Shown piece after piece: positions 62,018 to 64,000 of a stretch of 64,000 bases of DNA. The notes beneath the pieces were generated by a model. The model was not told the origin of the DNA, ran no database searches, and saw only the letters and a program-made list of their open reading frames with translations. Source of the DNA: Microbacterium rhizomatis (GTDB lineage Bacteria; Actinomycetota; Actinomycetes; Actinomycetales; Microbacteriaceae); the NCBI RefSeq assembly GCF_008710745.1, contig NZ_VYSA01000001.1:806001-870000 (forward strand), read 5' to 3'. Both the position numbers and the translations under genes were made by a program. Within the stretch, counting starts at the first letter, position 1, and the number at the start of each line of letters is the position of its first letter.

Positions 62018-62943
62018 TCGACGCGTTCGGCCTGACCGAGACGCCAGTAGCCCATGAAGGCGACGCGCTTGCGGTCCACGCCCCGGTCGGATACCAGCAT
62101 CCGGCGCAGTTGCTTGACGGTGGCGGCTTCGCCTGCGATCCAGGCGTAGAACTCCCCCTCGGCGCCCTCGGGGCTGTCCCAGAGCAGCTCACGATCCACG
62201 TCGATGTCGTCGAGCTCCTGCGTGCGCGGCGCGGCCGCGCGCTCGAGGACATCGGTCGATCGGCTCGCCCAGGCGCTCACCGCCTCGATGAGCGCAGCGC
62301 CGTGCGCTCGCTCGTGGCGCGCGATCCAGTGCACGCGGAACCCGCTGGCGCATGCGGGCGGCACGACGTCCTCTGCCGTGGCCACCTCGATGAAGGCGTC
62401 GACCTCGTGCGAGTCGTCGAGAGACTCGAGGATCGCGCCGATCGCGGGGGCGGCCGTCTCATCGCCGGCGAGCAGCAGCCGCGTGGCGTTTCCCGGGTGC
62501 CAGTCCAAACCGGTCGCGGAGTGCGGGCTCCGCTCGTCGGGCCCGACGATGATGAGCTCCTGGCCGGGCGCCGCCGTCTCGGCCCATGTGCCCGCCGGGC
62601 CGGCCCCGGGATGCACGACGAAGTCGACGTCGAGCTCGCGCGCATCCGGATCGATCCGGCGCACCGTGTACGTGCGAAACGGGTTGCGCTCCGACTCGGG
62701 GAGCGCCCTCCACCGGTCGTACCAGTCCCCCGCGGCATCATGCTGACCGAAATCGCCGTACTCGCCGTCCGCTCGCGGAAGAACGACCTTGATCCGCTGA
62801 TCCAGGCCGGCCGTACCGAAGTAGGCCAGATCGTGATCGTGGAACGTCACACGCACGAAGTGCGGCGAGAGACGTCGAACACGTGAGACGGTCGCTCGAT
62901 AGGGGCGGTAGGCGGGCCGGGAGATGATCTCGGTCGAGGACAT
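62014..62943 (-). CDS. Siderophore-interacting protein (SIP family)
   Basis: FAD-containing ferric-siderophore reductase, 309 residues. It releases iron from imported siderophores in the cytoplasm. It has the RTYTVRRI FAD-binding motif and the C-terminal KRVAFMGYWRLG typical of SIP. First gene of the operon; the IdeR-type box lies 6 bases before its ATG. No clear Shine-Dalgarno is seen. Confidence 0.92.
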   Translation of the reverse strand: MSSTEIISRPAYRPYRATVSRVRRLSPHFVRVTFHDHDLAYFGTAGLDQRIKVVLPRADGEYGDFGQHDAAGDWYDRWRALPESERNPFRTYTVRRIDPDARELDVDFVVHPGAGPAGTWAETAAPGQELIIVGPDERSPHSATGLDWHPGNATRLLLAGDETAAPAIGAILESLDDSHEVDAFIEVATAEDVVPPACASGFRVHWIARHERAHGAALIEAVSAWASRSTDVLERAAAPRTQELDDIDVDRELLWDSPEGAEGEFYAWIAGEAATVKQLRRMLVSDRGVDRKRVAFMGYWRLGQAERVE

Positions 62944-62948
62944 GTTTC

Positions 62949-62967
62949 TTAGGTTAGCCTCACCTAC
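62949..62967. promoter_or_regulatory. IdeR/DtxR-type iron box
   Basis: TTAGGTTAGCCTCACCTAC matches the DtxR/IdeR consensus (TTAGGTTAGSCTAACCTAA) at 17 of 19 positions. It lies 6 bases before the siderophore-interacting protein start, so iron-loaded repressor would block the whole operon. Confidence 0.85.
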
Positions 62968-62976
62968 TCCTTAACC

Positions 62977-64000
62977 TCAATTCGATGCGGTGACACCGCC
63001 CGCAAGAGCCCCTACACGCGTCACGGCCTCACGGAGGAGATCGGGGTGGCACGCGAAGTTGATCCGCACGTGCCCCACGCCCTCGTCGCCGAACAGCGGC
63101 CCGTGATGCAGGGCCACTCGCGCTTCGCGGCGGATCTTCGTCGCGGGGTTGTCGCCCCACCCGTAGTCCGAGACATCCACCCATGCGAGGAACCCCGCAT
63201 CGGGTATGCGGTACCGCGCCTCGGGCAGGTGATCGGCGAGCAGGTCCGCCAGGAGCGCCCTGTTGGCGGTCAGGGCCGCCATGAGGCTGTCATGCCACTC
63301 ATCGCTCTCGGGCGAGTAGGCAGCCACGTTCGCGAGCGCCCCGAACAGTCCCGTCCGCCATTCGACCTCCCAGGGCAGCGTCTGCAGAGCGTGGGCCTGA
63401 GGGGTCGCGCCCGCGATCATCACCGCGCACTTCAGCCCCGCCAGGTTGAAGGTCTTACTCGCACTCGTCACCGCGTAGCCGACCCGGGCGGCCGCGTCCG
63501 ATGCGGCGAGGAACGGCGTGAAGGCACGGGGATCGTACGCGAGAGGGCCGTGGATCTCGTCGCTGATGACGGTGGCGCCCGCGCGCTCGGCGATGTCCGC
63601 GAGAGCGGCGAGCGTCTCGCGCGTGTGAACGGTGCCGGTCGGATTGTGCGGATTGCACAGAAGAATGGCGCGCGCTCCCCCGGCCAGGGCGGCCTCGATG
63701 CCGTCGAGGTCGAGATGAAAGCCCGTCTCTGTACGGACGAGCGGTACTCGCTCGACGATGCCGCCCGCCTCCTCGACCGTGTCGAAGAAGGGCGGATACA
63801 CCGGCGTGGTCACGACGACGCGGTCCCCAGGCGAGATCACGAGGCGCAGGATCTCGACGACCCCCATCATCACGTCGCCGGTCCAGAACACGTGCGAGGG
63901 GTCCACCGACCATCCGAGGCGGCGCTGCGCGAATCCGACGAACGCGTCCCGGATGCCGGGGTCGGGCGGGGTATAGCCGGTGTCGCCGAGCTCGACCGCC
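62977..64000 (-). CDS. MalY/PatB-type PLP aminotransferase (partial)
   Basis: Class I/II aminotransferase fold, with MalY/PatB cystathionine beta-lyase features: FWTGDVMMGVVEILRLVI, LLCNPHNPTGTVHTRETL, SDEIHGPLAYDPR and the PLP Lys in SASKTFNLAGLKCA. The reaction is probably beta-elimination from cysteine conjugates or cystathionine. The 5' end lies beyond the window, as the frame is open to 64000. It lies beside, but is probably separate from, the iron operon. Confidence 0.9.
   Translation of the reverse strand, partial: AVELGDTGYTPPDPGIRDAFVGFAQRRLGWSVDPSHVFWTGDVMMGVVEILRLVISPGDRVVVTTPVYPPFFDTVEEAGGIVERVPLVRTETGFHLDLDGIEAALAGGARAILLCNPHNPTGTVHTRETLAALADIAERAGATVISDEIHGPLAYDPRAFTPFLAASDAAARVGYAVTSASKTFNLAGLKCAVMIAGATPQAHALQTLPWEVEWRTGLFGALANVAAYSPESDEWHDSLMAALTANRALLADLLADHLPEARYRIPDAGFLAWVDVSDYGWGDNPATKIRREARVALHHGPLFGDEGVGHVRINFACHPDLLREAVTRVGALAGGVTASN

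Overview
The window is high-GC, densely coded DNA with many GTG starts, 1-4 base gene overlaps (ATGA, GTGA), a DtxR/IdeR-type iron box and actinobacterial families (DUF3099, DUF3515, DUF4349, class F sortase). The gene set and order look like a chromosome of the Microbacteriaceae, probably Microbacterium or a close relative. I see no rRNA or tRNA genes, CRISPR array, transposase or integrase. No gene-free stretch exceeds 300 bases.

Layout. 1-13.9 kb is housekeeping: mutM, rnc, rpmF, a YceD/DUF177 protein, coaD, recG, an acyltransferase, rsmD, thiL, a DUF3515 lipoprotein, ddl, gpsA, a second acyltransferase, murA and leuDC. leuCD is preceded by a likely leucine attenuator with a 14-residue leader peptide. 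14.2-18 kb holds a sulfhydrylase, a coupled flavin monooxygenase and terC, the last behind a probable yybP-ykoY (Mn2+) riboswitch. 18.1-22.7 kb is a cell-surface region: an ECF sigma factor coupled to a membrane DUF4349 protein, facing a class F sortase, a DUF4397 secreted protein and a Lys/Ala/Pro-rich membrane protein. 22.8-26.2 kb carries an aldo/keto reductase, an rRNA/tRNA methyltransferase, a sirtuin and a phosphatase.

26.2-40.7 kb is mainly leucine/branched-chain catabolism. One operon (accD1-accA1-acyl-CoA dehydrogenase-maoC-citE) faces a TetR gene across two inverted repeats. A second (bkdABC) faces an Lrp/AsnC gene across a perfect 8-bp-arm palindrome overlapping the bkdA -35 element. 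Between them lie a PBP4-type peptidase and a DEAD-box helicase. Gene content and the order within each cluster parallel the mycobacterial Rv2495c-Rv2502c locus. 40.7-43.2 kb has an EamA exporter, a CGNR regulator and a hydrolase.

43.2-49.2 kb is the most unusual part: a 1568-residue secreted YD/Rhs protein with a hydrophobic C-terminus and no visible immunity gene, plus a DnaQ-like exonuclease. These are bracketed by a 59-bp direct repeat (about 90% identical) that is the 3' end of rpmE. 49.4-57.9 kb returns to core functions: an ABC ATPase, divergent glgA/glgC, serB, fabG, small membrane proteins, SURF1 and an ABC-F protein. 58-63 kb is one iron-siderophore uptake operon (siderophore-interacting protein, two permeases, ATPase, binding protein) under an IdeR-type box. 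The window ends in a MalY/PatB-type aminotransferase.

A recurring regulatory theme is leaderless transcription. At least eleven genes have a TANNNT -10 hexamer exactly 6 nt before the start codon.
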